From: Furcasterigmium furcatum
Taxonomy: Eukaryota; Ascomycota; Sordariomycetes; Glomerellales; Plectosphaerellaceae
Direction: 5' to 3'
NCBI GenBank assembly: GCA_001599815.1
Contig: BCIA01000003.1
Coordinates: 1-64,000 of the forward strand
Length of the DNA: 64,000 bases
Both the position numbers and the translations under genes were made by a program. The notes under the pieces were generated by a model, which saw nothing but the letters and a program-made list of their open reading frames with translations, was not told the origin of the DNA and searched no databases. Shown one piece after another: positions 29,647 through 42,092 of this stretch. The number at the start of each line of letters is the position of its first letter. The first letter of the stretch is position 1.

Positions 29647-32600
29647 TGCTCGTCGCTAACGTTACCATGCCCACGGCAGAATGCTGGTAACGAGGATGGC
29701 GAACTGCGGCCAAGAGCCGTTTCTTTCGTGTTGTCGAGCTGGCCCTGTGGCGTATACAACAGATGTATTGACGAGGTAGGCGAGCGGTCCAATCCAGCAG
29801 AAAGATCAGAGACACACCAGACTTTACATGAGCAAAAGGTGTGTCCCTTGTACGAAATGATGCCGGCCAGATGCCTGGTGAAGCAGGGCAAGCAGGCTGG
29901 AGGCCGTCAAAGCTCTCTGATAAGAGGTAAGAGAGGAGAATTGTAGGAGAGGGGCAAATGCCGGGTGGAGGCTCGATCGTAGTCTTATTAGAGCAAGGGG
30001 TGGACAGCACGATCCAGACTGAACCAGGTAGTTGTACGCAGGGGAGCTCGGGGGGAAGTACCACACTGCATGGGGTCGAGCATATTTGATACTTCCGTTC
30101 TTGACCCTAGCGCACCTGCTTCACAAGGCAGGGATCTGTCGCAAGAAACAAGGTGCCCATGCGGCAGGGTAAGGTGCAGAGAGCCACGATGACCGGGGTA
30201 CTGGCATCTTGGGATACAGGACAGGCACAAGCATGCGGGGTTGCTCGAGTGGAAATGCCCCGGCCCGGCGCGAGGGTGTCAATGCTGGATGGGATGGATG
30301 GGGGGAGCTGCACTGGCACATTCAAGACACGGCGAACAACCGTACTGTAATAATGCTCAGTACCCTGGGTACAAGTACTGAGAACCGAGTCCCTACTGCC
30401 GGCTTCCCACTCGAGATGTAACCCCGAGGGCGGATCTTGATGTTTGGCTCTGGTTCATCGTGGGCTGGAGAGTAGTAGTACAGGAAGGATTGTCGGCCGA
30501 TGGTGGTATTCTTGCGGATTGTGAGAAGTGATCTGGGGGACCCGAAGATGACCCCGTCCATGGTGAATGGACGGAGGAGAGTGGCCGCCGGCGCTGTTAC
30601 CTAGCTGACGCCCACTGTTGTGTTGCGGCCGGGACGCTCGCGAATATGCAGACATGAGATGCGTCCCTAGGTTTCTTGGCTGGTATCGGAGGGGACGATG
30701 CGCGTGAGAAGGGCCAGCGGGCGAAGCGACACCGCATGGGGGATGGTTTGTCGGAGGTGTGTGACTTGTTGATGGCGACGCCAACCCCACGACGCCGAGC
30801 AACCGGGCTGATTCGCTAGTGCCCAAAGAGGAGGGGTGGTGACTGGCGAGGGAGCACCCCCGTTTTTTTCGACAAGGGTCTGGACAGCTGCCAAGCCACA
30901 GCCGTGGAAAGGAGGGGGCGACGGGCTGGTGATGGACGAGGGCGACGAGAGAGTTGAGAGTCAAGGAGGTCGGTGCACGGTTGATCCCGGGGTCTGGGTG
31001 GACGGCGTCTTGACTACGGCCCTCTAGCCTGCGCCCAACCAGACGAAGTGTCGACGATGAGGCGTGAGGCGAGATGGCGGTCAAACGTTGGATGGCCGAG
31101 GAGTCCAGTCGAGTTCGTCTGTCTGCCCCCTTTGTTGACATGGCATCTCGATTCAGTGCCCGACGCCTTGAATGAACTGACTCGGGCCCTCCTCACCGCT
31201 GAAGACCATCATGGAGCAACGAAAAGGTCGAGAATCGGGGCATTCGATTCGCCAAGGAGAGCGAGAGACGGGGTCGTCGTGGGTGGAAGGTGGTGTGAAT
31301 GGAAATTGAGGTTGAGGAGGACCTGGCGCTGCGCACTGTACTCAGAGCGTGTCATCACGTGATGTTCCCTGCAGAGGTACAGTGCGAGGACGCTTTTCCC
31401 TTCAGTGCATTCCCAAGCCAGGTCACAAGTCCCTGTACTGATCCACCATCCACCACCACCACCTCATCACCCATCCCCATCGCACTCCTCTCGGCACAGG
31501 CTCGTCCAGCTCAACCACGTCGTGACACCCTCTCGCGAGCAATGGGCGCGACTCACCGCTCGGCCGATCGTTGACGCCGACAAAAATCCAACCACCGAAA
31601 GAAGCATGGCGCAACCTTCCGACCAACACACCCTCCCGCCGCGAGCAACAGCCCATACCAGATCGTCCGAACGTGGGCCTGGCATGAAGTACAGTACACT
31701 ACTAGACAGACCCTGAAGCCTGCATCTTTGGTTGCCGGCCCCCAGCCAAACCATCGTCGGGCTGGTATCCTCGAGTCGATCATCGGGGCCAAGATTGTCA
31801 GCCTGCTTCTAGCCACTTCCCCCTTCAATCTCCTCCGAACGCCCGAGGATGTCGAGCCGCTAGCCAGGTCGAGGGTTGTCGATCAATCCACCGCTCGGCC
31901 ATTAAACTCTCGAAACGGTGCGTCCCGTTGCCGTCGTCTCGCGCCGTCAGCATCCACCACCGCCGCGCACGGCCTGCGTCAGTGCGACCACCAGCAGTTT
32001 TCACCACACAACACGACGTACTAACCACGAGATACTAGTACATGCAGATACGTACTTGTGTCGATGCTGGACACGCGTGTTTGAGTCGAGTAAAAGCCAC
32101 CAACATCAGATGGCGCCGGCTATATTGTCTGATGGGTCACGACTCAGGCCCCTGCATCGCGCCCTCGCCAGGGCCACCTCCCATGCGAGGCCAATGGGAG
32201 TTGCGGGCCCATCCACTTGCTTCAACGAGACAATCGTCATGAGGGGTGTCACGCGCAGGTCTGGCACGAAGGCGATCCCTCTCCCGTCAGCCTCATCGCT
32301 TACAAGAACCGTCCAGCCAGTCGTGGGAGCCTCCCCCATGATCACAGTTGGCGTCCCCCTGTGCGTCCACCGACCCGTTACCCCTTTGGTCATCGTGAAC
32401 ACCACAGCCTTGCAGTGGCTCTTGCAGAGGAGCGGAGTCGCAATTTGCCCGAAGACGGCTTGGGCGGTCAGCCTCAGGCGGCCGACGATGCGTCCGTCGC
32501 CCCGTATCTGAGATGAGGGATCCCTGTCCACGGCCCTGTGTGCTCAGGCACATCATGCTGCAACCTGCACACTGCACTGTCGACGGAACCTGCACTCGGC

Positions 32601-34602
32601 ATCCTCCCGTCTCCAGGTCTGGCAGGTTGTCTTGTTCCCAAGAGACGAGACTACGTGAGGCCCAGTTTCACATTGCGCAACGCCCCTTCGACCGACGCAG
32701 GAGCGTGGCGTGCATGTCGCTTCAAGACCTTCACCGGCGACAGCACACCCTCGTCGCGATCTCCCACACCGAAAAACCATATGCTCCTTGCTCCACTTGG
32801 TCCCAACAAGTGATCAGGCATTCACCCGAATCAAGGCATGTAGCGCTCAAGATGTTATTCCAACTTACATACAAAGTGCGCAGTCTGCCCGGCACCGAAC
32901 ATTCCTGGACGGTCTGATGACCCGCCGGGGGCCGCTAGATCGCCCGCCATCGACATTTAGCGGGATCTAATCTTGGATCACCGCCACTTCGGAGTCCTTG
33001 GCGGTCCACCTCGAGCCAGCGGCAGATCCTCTTTGACAGACCAGAGTCAGATGTTGGGCTCTGCCACGGCTATCCCACAACAGACAACCCGGTCGACCGG
33101 TCCGGTCCTGCACATACCAAGTATGTTCCAACTGATTTGGGTCGACTTGTCGCCTTGGTCCATGATGCTCTGCCGCATACGGAGCCTGGACGGGCATCAA
33201 GCAGCCTGGAGGATCTTCATGGCCCCTGGCAACGCTTGGTTGGCAAGAGGTATCCAGCACCTTGCCGCGTAGCCGAGGATGGTGGTGCCCTCTCGACACG
33301 TCCAGATGGCAGTGGATCGCCTCCAAATATTGTGACAAACGGGAAGGAGAGCAGCGACCTTTGCTCCCACGTATTCTAGACCGATATTGTCCTCCGCGGA
33401 GCAAAGGGATGCAGGGTTGTCCTCAATGTTGCATGCACCATGTCTTGCTCCTTGCTTTTGTTGCAGATCAGCGTGTGGGGTATCCGATGTTCAGGGCTGC
33501 AGCTTGTCTGTATCTCGGGTGACACAACATCGGCCTCACCAGCACCGCCAGCGGACAAGGTTGAACTCCTTCACAGCGAGGACAAATTGTGTCGTCTTGG
33601 ATCTGGCGACTACTGCTCCTGCTTCATGGAGCCTGGGCAGCTTGGCGAATGCTTTCGATCCGGCCTCGTCCCTCTTGACCGAGTCTAGTCCTTCTAAGAA
33701 GCTGCCAAATCCAGCCGCGACCCAGTCTCCGTCTGGACATTGCACAACCCCAATTGCATCAAATGCCACATGCCAGCTGGTTTATGGACGTAGAATCAGG
33801 CTGCGAGGCCTCTTTCGCCACCGTCCAGAATGCATCGATCCCACCAACGCGGCAACTCGCCAGCCAGCCATTTGTAGCGTCCTGATAGGGAGTCTCCGGC
33901 TCCAGCCGACATGTGTATGCGCAGAGAACGTCCGCAGGGCCATGTCTCAGTACTGCATTGAGGCGTGTGTAGTTGCGCCTCCCGGTGAGCGTTGGAGCAG
34001 CCTCTGTGTCCTGACTGAGACATGGTGGAACAGGTTCTTGACCGGTAGGATTACGCATCAATCAATCTGATAGCCAGGGCAGCAGGGGTTCAGAAGTTCC
34101 ACGAGCATGTCTTATTGTGTGAGGCTGGGCCCTACAGACACGTGCCAAACAGGCGAGGCACGTGTATCTTGGAAGGATTAAGGCGCAGGCCAATACGTAG
34201 GCATCCCATTCTTCGCTCTATTTGATGTTGCTTGGATTCATCCGACTTGCCCATCCAGCGTGACCTACGCACTGGGGCCAGACAATATCTTGCGGATCCA
34301 GATACTTGCTGGTCAGGTTAGGAAAGTTTTCCACGGGTGACGGGAAGCCAGATGCCGCCTTGCTGTTCAAGTACCTTGCCGTTCGAGAAGGACAAAATTC
34401 AACCTGACAGGAGTAACAGGTTCGAGATAGTCAGTATTGTTTCAGCTCGATTTTCGGGAATGAAGAGAGAAATCGTCTCAATTGTCTGATGCTCAACCCA
34501 AAGCCTTCTCGACCTCTGGACATGCTTGTCCGAAAGCAGTCATTTGCTCTGCGACCCTCAACGCTGAGCGAGCTTCCACGGTCTTTCGCTGTAGCCCACT
34601 TC
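29647..34602. other. Gene-poor stretch of about 5 kb
   Basis: The sequence is GC-rich and full of frames of 60-230 codons on both strands, but none has a recognisable domain and most start at GTG or TTG. The stretch from about 29650 to 31000 is the upstream region of the Zn2Cys6/AT-hook gene. Minus-strand fragments at 32106-32531, 33536-33769, 33759-34061 and 34218-34430 have somewhat protein-like composition and might be pieces of a decayed or many-intron gene; only the last is listed separately. The left neighbour points away from this stretch, and the Cps1-like gene on the right ends at its border. I see no transposon protein, tRNA or long repeat. Confidence 0.45.
34218..34430 (-). other. 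Unassigned open frame, possible exon remnant
   Basis: Seventy codons are open on the minus strand between a TGA (34431-34433) and a TAG (34218-34220). The peptide includes ARYLNSKAASGFPSPVENFP and NLTSKYLDPQDIVWPQC, which look like globular protein. A consensus-like donor (TGC followed by GTAGGT at 34268) ends it. I do not recognise the family and cannot find the partner exons. It could be a decayed gene or chance. Confidence 0.25.
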
Positions 34603-36423
34603 CTACGCTCGTGGCATGTCGGCCTCGTCCATGTTTCTCAGAAACCGCGCATACCACTGGACAGTCCTCACATGTGCCAGGACGCTGACCCTCTCCCCCA
34701 CAGTATGGATGCCTTCCAACGACATGACGTCGGGGTCCCAGCCAGGGAAGTAACGAAAGATATTCCGACTGAGGCTCCAGTAGTACTTGGTGTCCGTGTT
34801 AGCCGGCATGATGCCCGGCGAGACCACGACTTCGTCCCCGTAGAGTGCTCTTGTCGTGCCGGCGATGACCGACCAGGGGGTATCGCCATCATCCCGCAGC
34901 TCCGTCGGCGAAACGGGAGCAGGCTCCAGCACGCGTCCCTCGAAGTGTATGCTGATGCTCGACGGCTCCTCGTCCTGGTGGTCGAAAGCGTGCAGAGTGA
35001 GATTGTGCCTCCGCGCAACCTGCTCGGCCAGCTTGCTCAGCTTCATCCTGACGGTGTCGGATGTCTCCCCGATATTGACGCGATGGTTGACCAAGACCCT
35101 GGTTCGCTCAGGCAGAGCGTTGACCTTGAGACCGCCTTCAACAACGTCCACTGCCTGAGTCGTCATGATGAGATACTTGGCCATGTGGCTGGCCCGAGCC
35201 ACCAACCATGGGAGAACCTGTCGCTTCAGACTCTGCAGGGGGCCTGTACGGCCTCGCTTGGGGATCAAATACTTCAAGCCCGTCATGAAGTCGGGGGCAT
35301 GCTCTGCTCCGCACCACAAAAAGTCGAGAAGCGGATTCTTGTCGTGCAGATGTGGTGCGTATGGGGTCTGTTCGATGAGGGTGATGAGCTCGGCGGCAAT
35401 GCCAGCGCTGGTATGTGCGGGAGGCATGGAACTGTGGCCTCCTGAGCTACGAACCACGATCTCAATGTCAACGTAGCCCTTTTCCGACACGCCAGGGATG
35501 GCGAAGTGGCGACCCCAGACCGGCAAGATAGGTGCCCCCTCGTCCACGATGATGGCGGCCCCGTCCTTGCCATATCGGTTGATGAGAAACGAGGCCAGGT
35601 GAGCAGCTCCGTGGTGGCCTGAGATTTCCTCGTCGAAGCCAAAAGACATGACAACGCTGCGCCGTGGCTCGAATTGGGCACCGAGCAATGCCTCGACTGC
35701 CTCGAGTGTCGCGATCAGGGTGTTCTTGCAGTCGAGCGCGCCACGGCCCCATATGGACTTGCCGTCAAATTTTCCGCTGAAAGGGGCGTGTTCCCACTGG
35801 TCGAGTGTGCTATCAGGAACGGGAACGACGTCCTGGTGAGCCATGAGGACCGTGGGTTTGAGCGCCACATCGCTTCCGTGCCAGGTGTACAAGAGGCCAT
35901 GACCGTTGACCTTCTCCAGCGTCAAGCTCTTGTGCACTCTTGGGAAAGTCTCGCGGAGGTATTCGGCAAACTGGTCAAACACGGCCCAGCGCGGGTCCTC
36001 GTTGACCGGGCCCATGTCGTCGTAAGCGATGGTAGGAATTTTGATGGCGCCGGACAGCCTCTTGATTGTTGCGTTTCTGAACTGTGCGGAGGCGAGATGG
36101 ATGTCCATGCCAAACAACGATGGCGTCTCAAGCCGGGGGTTCATGGGTGCGACTTGGGCGCATTGTGACGACTGGGCGCCTGAGCTGCCGGAACTTGATA
36201 TGGTTGAAGGAGCCGCCCGGAGCAGATCCGGGCTGATGATCGCGACGAGGGGCACCCAGCCGTTGAACCAGGAGAATGCGATGAAGGCAATGCCCAAACC
36301 CCACAAGATCCATGTGGGAGGCGATTTGCTCCGGAAAGGAGCAGACGCGGGAGTCACGCCAGATCGTGAAGTTGAAGACCCCTTTTCCATGTCGATATTG
36401 GATCCGTCGCACGCTGGGTTCAT
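34603..36423 (-). CDS. CPS1: Gly-Xaa carboxypeptidase, M20 family (vacuolar Cps1-like)
   Basis: Single exon, 606 residues from the ATG at 36423; the open frame extends further upstream only through a GTG. An N-terminal membrane anchor spans about residues 38-60 (TWILWGLGIAFIAFSWFNGW), as in yeast Cps1, a type II protein delivered to the vacuole. The catalytic domain shows the M20 zinc motifs: VLMAHQDVVPV (zinc His and catalytic Asp), WGRGALDCKN (bridging Asp), GFDEEISGHHG (catalytic Glu and ligand), IIVDEGAP, and near the end GIMPANTDTKYYW. VNALPERTRVLVNHRVN marks the dimerisation domain. The enzyme releases C-terminal residues from small peptides with glycine in the penultimate position, supporting nitrogen recycling in the vacuole. 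Confidence 0.93.
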   Translation of the reverse strand: MNPACDGSNIDMEKGSSTSRSGVTPASAPFRSKSPPTWILWGLGIAFIAFSWFNGWVPLVAIISPDLLRAAPSTISSSGSSGAQSSQCAQVAPMNPRLETPSLFGMDIHLASAQFRNATIKRLSGAIKIPTIAYDDMGPVNEDPRWAVFDQFAEYLRETFPRVHKSLTLEKVNGHGLLYTWHGSDVALKPTVLMAHQDVVPVPDSTLDQWEHAPFSGKFDGKSIWGRGALDCKNTLIATLEAVEALLGAQFEPRRSVVMSFGFDEEISGHHGAAHLASFLINRYGKDGAAIIVDEGAPILPVWGRHFAIPGVSEKGYVDIEIVVRSSGGHSSMPPAHTSAGIAAELITLIEQTPYAPHLHDKNPLLDFLWCGAEHAPDFMTGLKYLIPKRGRTGPLQSLKRQVLPWLVARASHMAKYLIMTTQAVDVVEGGLKVNALPERTRVLVNHRVNIGETSDTVRMKLSKLAEQVARRHNLTLHAFDHQDEEPSSISIHFEGRVLEPAPVSPTELRDDGDTPWSVIAGTTRALYGDEVVVSPGIMPANTDTKYYWSLSRNIFRYFPGWDPDVMSLEGIHTVGERVSVLAHVRTVQWYARFLRNMDEADMPRA

Positions 36424-37074
36424 GTTGTGGCGGGGAGAGACAAAGACATGTCTTGCTGAAGGGATGTCGCACAGGGGGGCAGGACTGCTTAAAAGGAAGC
36501 CATGCACCGGAATTCGTGAAGTACTGCTGTCATACGACAGAAGCGGTGTCACAAGCTGAAGCACTACCCCTCCAGTGAATCGATCGCCCTACCCAGGGGT
36601 TGCCGCGTGTTCGGGGCCGGCATGATGCCGCAACCGGGATAGGCAAGTCCATCGCCGACGCCCCGCAATCCCGGAAGCGGCAACGGCCCCAACTCAATGG
36701 TTTTAGTCGGTCATGAGGGTCGGAAGATGATAACCACCCTCGTCGGAACGACCACGGCCGACAGGCTTCAGAAGAAGCCTCTGAAAATGGACCTCGAGAA
36801 ATTCCAGGGAATGGCCATCTAGACGGCAAGGTGGCTGGATCAGATCCGTGTTTTCCGACCCCCGGCGCCAGTGGCACCACATCCATCCTGACCCCGCGGT
36901 TGATTCACGTCCGAATGTCTCGGTTTAGCATGAATGCGTCAAGCTTCGGAGTAACCCACAGAAGCAAACTCACTTGTCAAGGCCACGTGGTGGACAGAAT
37001 GTATTCTTATGTGCTCAAGGCGCTTGCCCTACACCAACCATGCAATCTGCGGATGAAATGACAGACTGCAACGC
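36424..37074. other. Intergenic
   Basis: Upstream of the Cps1-like gene and 3' of the ABC transporter gene, both leftward. No coding sequence or repeat recognised. Confidence 0.4.
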
Positions 37075-40000
37075 TCAACTCTGCTCCCGAGAAGCCTTCC
37101 GCGACTTGATTCCTTCTACCTTGCTTCTCGCAATCGCCACCACGCCCCAAGCAATCAGCCGGTAGGCCACCACACAGCCTGCGAGAGCTGCGATGTTGAC
37201 GACCGCATCGACGTTGAGTCTGTACAGATCCAGGACATCCTCGCCCGTCTCAATGGGACACCGCCCATCTGGGAGCTGCTGTGCCTCGGTGCACGAAAAC
37301 TCTATGCCGTCCAGGCTGTACGGTGCAACAGCCCTCGTGGAGTATCTGATAGGACTCAAATAGTTCATGGCCTTGAGGAATTCCGGCATGTCGATGGACA
37401 GGATGCCGGCCATGGTTTGCGCCACCGAAAGGAACACGCTGATCAGATTGACCGCAAAGCCCGTGTGTCCAAAGAGGGTGTTGAACATGATACCCAAGCT
37501 CTCGCCACAGCTGACGATGGCGAAGCAGCAAAACGAAGCGATGAAAAACAGCTCCACAGTGTGTGGAAACCCGACGACAAAAATGGTGAGCACCCCGAAG
37601 ATGAAGCAGCTGATAAGCTCGAAAGGGATCTCGAGGATGGTGTAGCTGGCGAGGAATGCTCCGACACCATACACTCCATCATCGTCCTCTCGGTAGAATA
37701 CATCGCGCTCCGCAGGGTAGACGGCGACGTTCTGGAGCATGCCAATGAAGTAGAATGTGCCGACCTGCTGAACGTACCCCATGCGGTTCTGCACTGATAT
37801 GAGATCGTGCTTGAGCGGCGCGAAGAACAAACTCAGCACAATGCCCAGGCCCACCACCTGCATCGTTCTGGCTAGAAGAAGCGGGGGCTGACGACGAAAG
37901 TTGATGAGAGCGCGGTGCATCAAGATGGGAGCGGCAATGGCAAAAGACGCCTTCTTGCGAACAAGAGCTCCCAGCTCGGCCGGGGTTGCCAATGTGTCCT
38001 TGTTGAAGGATCGCCGCGGAGGAGGTACCACTGGACGCGAGTGAACTGGTTCCAGATTCTGGACCGGAGTAATATCAAGCTGTTCGTCCTGGGACTTCTC
38101 AGTGGACTTCGGCGGCGACTGTGACGATGGTGTGTCTCGAGGTTCTTCTGCTTCCTTGATGTCGGGCAAGCGGATGGCTGTCATCTCGGAACTTTGAATC
38201 TCTGCGTCTTGCGCCCAGGACTCGACAAGTCGCTTCACCCTCGTCCTGCTCTCCGCTTCTCTGTCCGCCTGCTGGAGATCAATCGTGATGAGGTCCAGCG
38301 CAAAATCTGCAGGATTTGTATGCGGGGGGCACTCAAAGCCCTGGCGGTTGAAGTAAGGCAGCATGTCCTTGGCCGACCCTGCGAATGCAGGGGTGCCGCC
38401 ACGTGCGAGGAGCAAGACATTCCCGAAATGCTTGAACAAATCAGAACGTGCTTGATGAATAGTCATGACCAGTGTGCGCCCCTCCAAGGCCAGTCCATGA
38501 AGCACTTCCATGATAGAGTTGGCAGTGAAAGCATCGAGACCGCTTGTGGGTTCATCGAGGAGCAACACTCTCGGGTCACTCAGCAGCTGGACGGCGATGG
38601 TGACACGGCGCTTCTCGCCACCGGAAATGCCCTTGATCAGATCGTTGCCCACGAGATTGTCCGCACAATCTTTGAGGCCCATCTGCAGGAGAACTTCTTC
38701 AGCTCGCTTGTACTTGTCGTGCTTGCTCATGAACGATGGGAGGCGGAGACCAGCTGCAAAACGGAGCGTCTCGCGGACAGTCAAGGACGGGAGAAGAGCG
38801 TCGTCATCCTGGCAGACGTACGAGCAAATCGAACGAATGACAGTCTTGGAAGGCACCGCACCGTTGAACGTGAGCTTTCCTGAAGGTCGATACCGTGTGC
38901 CGATGCTGTTGTGCAGCCTCAATGCCATTGCATTGAGCAAGCTGGTCTTCCCAGAGCCGGAGGGGCCCATGATGATATTCAGAGCGCCGGCCTGGAACGT
39001 GGTGTTGACGGGGTTCAGGATTGTTTTGGTCGGCAACTTTTTTCCCAGGGCGGACCGCTTGTCTAGCGCCAGGGCAAAGTTGTCGAGGCCGATATCGATG
39101 CTGCGAACCTCCGAGATGGATTGCGCCCTCATCTTTTCCTTGCCGGCTGACAGGTCTGCATCCGAGTTCCTAGCTCGCGCAATAGTCATTTCAACCGGGA
39201 TGTATTGAAGACCAATGGCAGACAGAACGCAAAAAAAGACAACGAACGCAGCCAGTACCACGATGGGGCGCCAGACCCAGTTGTCCGGGAATCCAAGAGA
39301 GTCCATGACGAAGTCGCCATCGTACTGATTGCAGGCCGGATTGTCTCGTCCACCGGGGAGAGGGCAGTCGTAAAATGCCCCTTCGAATTCATTTCCACAG
39401 TAGGCACTGAAGACATAGTACTATAGCGTGTCAGTCATGTCGTCGCATCATCTGTGTCCAGGGCCTCGTACCGTGTAAACAATGTGCTTCAACCAGCGCA
39501 CGTACACCGGGATGCTCTCTGCCTGAACGAACATGCCGCAAGCCATGCTTTGAACAGTGTACACCAGGTTGGCGATTAGACTCGCACCAGCAAAATGCCG
39601 TACGGTCGTGACACAGGTCATGGCGCAGGTCATGGCGATGTAGTGATTGAGCAGTGTGATGGCGAAGAAGATGAAGAACTGCTGTGCGTCGCGTTCGAAT
39701 CCGGCCATGAAATAGAAGATCACGGAGAAGAGAAAGGGAACAGGGATATCTTCGGTGAAGAGCCTGGCCAGTCGTCTGGACAACAGGAAAGGCACGGCAT
39801 CGACACAATTCTCGGTATGCTCCCGGTCGTACGTCGGCATGTCGATGGTCAAGCGGTAGACTTCGAAGATGAGCACGAGATATCCTTGGAGTCCGGCAGC
39901 TGTGTAAAGACCACCTTGCCGAGAACGGATACCTGATGCGTCTCGGGGAAGATCGAAGAAAATATAACCAGTGACAAGGCCCATGAGCGTGGCTTCCATA

Positions 40001-41229
40001 AGAGCCGCCATCATTCCCATGGGGTCTCGGTATGTGACCTTGAACGTGCGATCCGTCAACATGCGAAGCTGTCGCAAGTAGGAGGTAGACTGGGATTTCG
40101 CGGCAGAGCGCTGGGCGCTCAGCTCTCCGTTCATGACGACAGGAGTGGACGTTTTCTCTCCCTGCCCGAGCCAGAGGGCTTTGAGACGATCCACCTGCGC
40201 GGTGCTCTGCTGCTCCAACTCCGGGGAGCGGGTGTCCACGGCAGTAACATCGATGAGATACTCGGCAGGATTAACGAATGGCGGAACAGCAAGATCGGCG
40301 TCTCTAAACCAGTCGATGCACTTGTCCGTGGGGCCGGAGTATACAGGGCTGCCTTTGGTCAGGATGACGAGGTTGTCGAAGAGGTCCCAGATCTCAGAGC
40401 GTGGCTGGTGTATGGTGGTAATGATGGTCCTTCCCTTGGTAGCAAGATTCTTCAATGTGCGCACCAGCTGAAAGGCACTGGTAGCATCGAGGCCGGTTGT
40501 TGGCTCGTCGAGGAAGAGGACGGAGGGGTTGGCGAGAAGCTGGACGCCAATGCTCACTCTCCTCTTTTCGCCCCCGGAACAGCCTCGGTGCTGGTGGTTT
40601 CCGATGCGAGTATCTGCGCATTCCTTCAAGCCAAGTTCGAGGATGACCTCCTCAACAATGCGTTTGCGATCCTCAGCAGTGGTGGGAGGCGGTAGCCGCA
40701 GATCGGCGGCATATTGAAGGGTTTCTCGGACAGTAAGGGTGGGCAGAAGGATGTCTTGCTGCATAACGTATGCGTGCCGCACGCTGTGGACGCCAATGTG
40801 TCCGTTGAAGGAGACATCGCCTTTCTGGGCCAGGCGCGAGCTGATCATACGCTCGGAGATGGTGTTGAGGAGAGTGGTCTTGCCGGAGCCACTTCCGCCG
40901 AGGATGGCGGTAAGTGTCCCGGGCTTGAGGGAAGCGTCGACATTGTAGATGAGCTTCTTCGACTGCGGCTTCGGATTGAACTTCTGCTTTGCGAGGTCGA
41001 CGTATGTTGAGGGCTCCAGCCAAGAAGGGGCTGTGTCGACGGTGACTTCGAGTCCTCGGATGAGGACCTCAACCTCGTCGACATCATCAAGTGAGATGTG
41101 GCCTGCTCTGGAGAGCGAGAAGCGACGCGCTTCGAGCCTTTCGTTGGGCGTGGGCTCCGTGGAAGTGGCGATGGAGCTGGCACGGTCGACCTTGTCGGCG
41201 TCGTGGTCGGAGTCCGGGCCGGACTGCAT
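37075..41229 (-). CDS. Full-length ABCG transporter (YOL075c type)
   Basis: Two exons, 41229-39472 and 39420-37075, joined in phase across a 51-nt intron (GTACGA ... TATAG), give 1,367 residues. Architecture is NBD1-TMD1-NBD2-TMD2. NBD1 has Walker A GGSGSGKTT, signature CSGGEKRRVS and Walker B VLFLDEPTTGLD. NBD2 has GPSGSGKTS, ISGGEKRRVT and VLLLDEPTSGLD. Both halves are canonical, unlike the PDR pumps, in which NBD1 and NBD2 carry complementary substitutions. That and the length of about 1,300 point to the White-type fused transporters related to yeast YOL075c. The intron falls at the end of TMD1, just before the cysteine-containing extracellular loop (YYVFSAYCGNEF). Upstream frames start only at TTG, so ATG 41229 (MQSGPDSD) is used. 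Lipid or xenobiotic export is possible; the substrate is unknown. Confidence 0.92.
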
Positions 41230-42092
41230 GGTGGCTGCTGGCAGTGAATGACAGGGACGAAGCGCCAAGGTCCCCCGCGATGCTTGCGAATTCGAGACTG
41301 CTGGGTGCCACGGCCTCGCGATCAAGACCTTTGATGCGGCTGGTCGAAGGCAGCCTCGAGAGCAAAGATTGCCAACATAGTCCGTAGGGCCAGAGTTGAA
41401 GAAGAGGGAAAATGGAGCAGACCCAGTCCGGGCGCTGTCACAGCTTCAATACAGATAGATGGGATGCAACATCGCGTGGCAGCCACTCCGAAGACCCCTG
41501 TCGGTCTGGCCAACCGTTGACATCTCTCTGGGCTCGCTTACAGGAGATCCGGACAGGCGAAGAGCGGAACAGCGTCGACCCGTGCCCTCTGGAAGAGGAC
41601 GGGATGCAGCCAAGCCAGAGGGAGACGGTTCCGGCGTTGTCTATCTCGCCGAATCCTCGGCCCCTCACAGCATTTTCGGAGACGTCGACAAATGGGGGAC
41701 AACCAAAGAGTGGGCGAGATCCCCTCCATCTCGAACTGGAGCGGTCATCTTGTTCGCCCATCGCATCGCACCATTTGGGGCTGTGGTGTTTGACGCTTCG
41801 AACTTGCGCGCATTGGGTTGCAGGAATGGGCTGAAGATGTGCCTGTCGTTGACCAGAACGTTTTTCTCTTGGAGAGAATGCCGTTGGCTGGCGACAATGG
41901 ACGTAAGGGAGAGACATTGCCCATGCACTCCTCTGGCCGGTTGTGTTCCCACCCGCACCTTCCCCCAATCCATCCACCAGTCCCCAGTTCCTCCCCAAAC
42001 AGTGATGGAAGCGACTGATTGGACCCACCTCGCTTAGAGCTCGAGGGTGCACGTGCCATTGAACATCCCATCTCGCCATCGTACAAGCGACC
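41230..42092. other. Intergenic
   Basis: Promoter region of the ABCG gene and 3' flank of the candidate small gene. Frames of up to 213 codons occur on both strands but show no family signal. Confidence 0.4.

Noticed and set aside
30455..31141. 228-codon minus-strand frame in the gene-poor stretch
   Set aside because: Ser/Pro/Arg/His-rich chance translation of GC-rich DNA; no domain and no splice partners.
32106..32531. Minus-strand frame with partly protein-like sequence
   Set aside because: Begins at GTG, contains a donor-like GTAAGC in the middle and matches no family; kept only as part of the desert finding.
33387..34070. 227-codon plus-strand frame
   Set aside because: Cysteine- and arginine-rich, no domain, and overlaps equally open minus-strand frames.
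34381..34440. Possible tRNA-like GGTTCGA sequence
   Set aside because: GGTTCGAGA appears, but no acceptor or anticodon stems can be folded around it.
36423..36564. N-terminal extension of the Cps1-like protein to 36564
   Set aside because: The extension begins at GTG; ATG 36423 places the membrane anchor where the family has it.
41229..41325. N-terminal extension of the ABCG transporter to 41325
   Set aside because: The extension begins at TTG; the first true ATG is at 41229.
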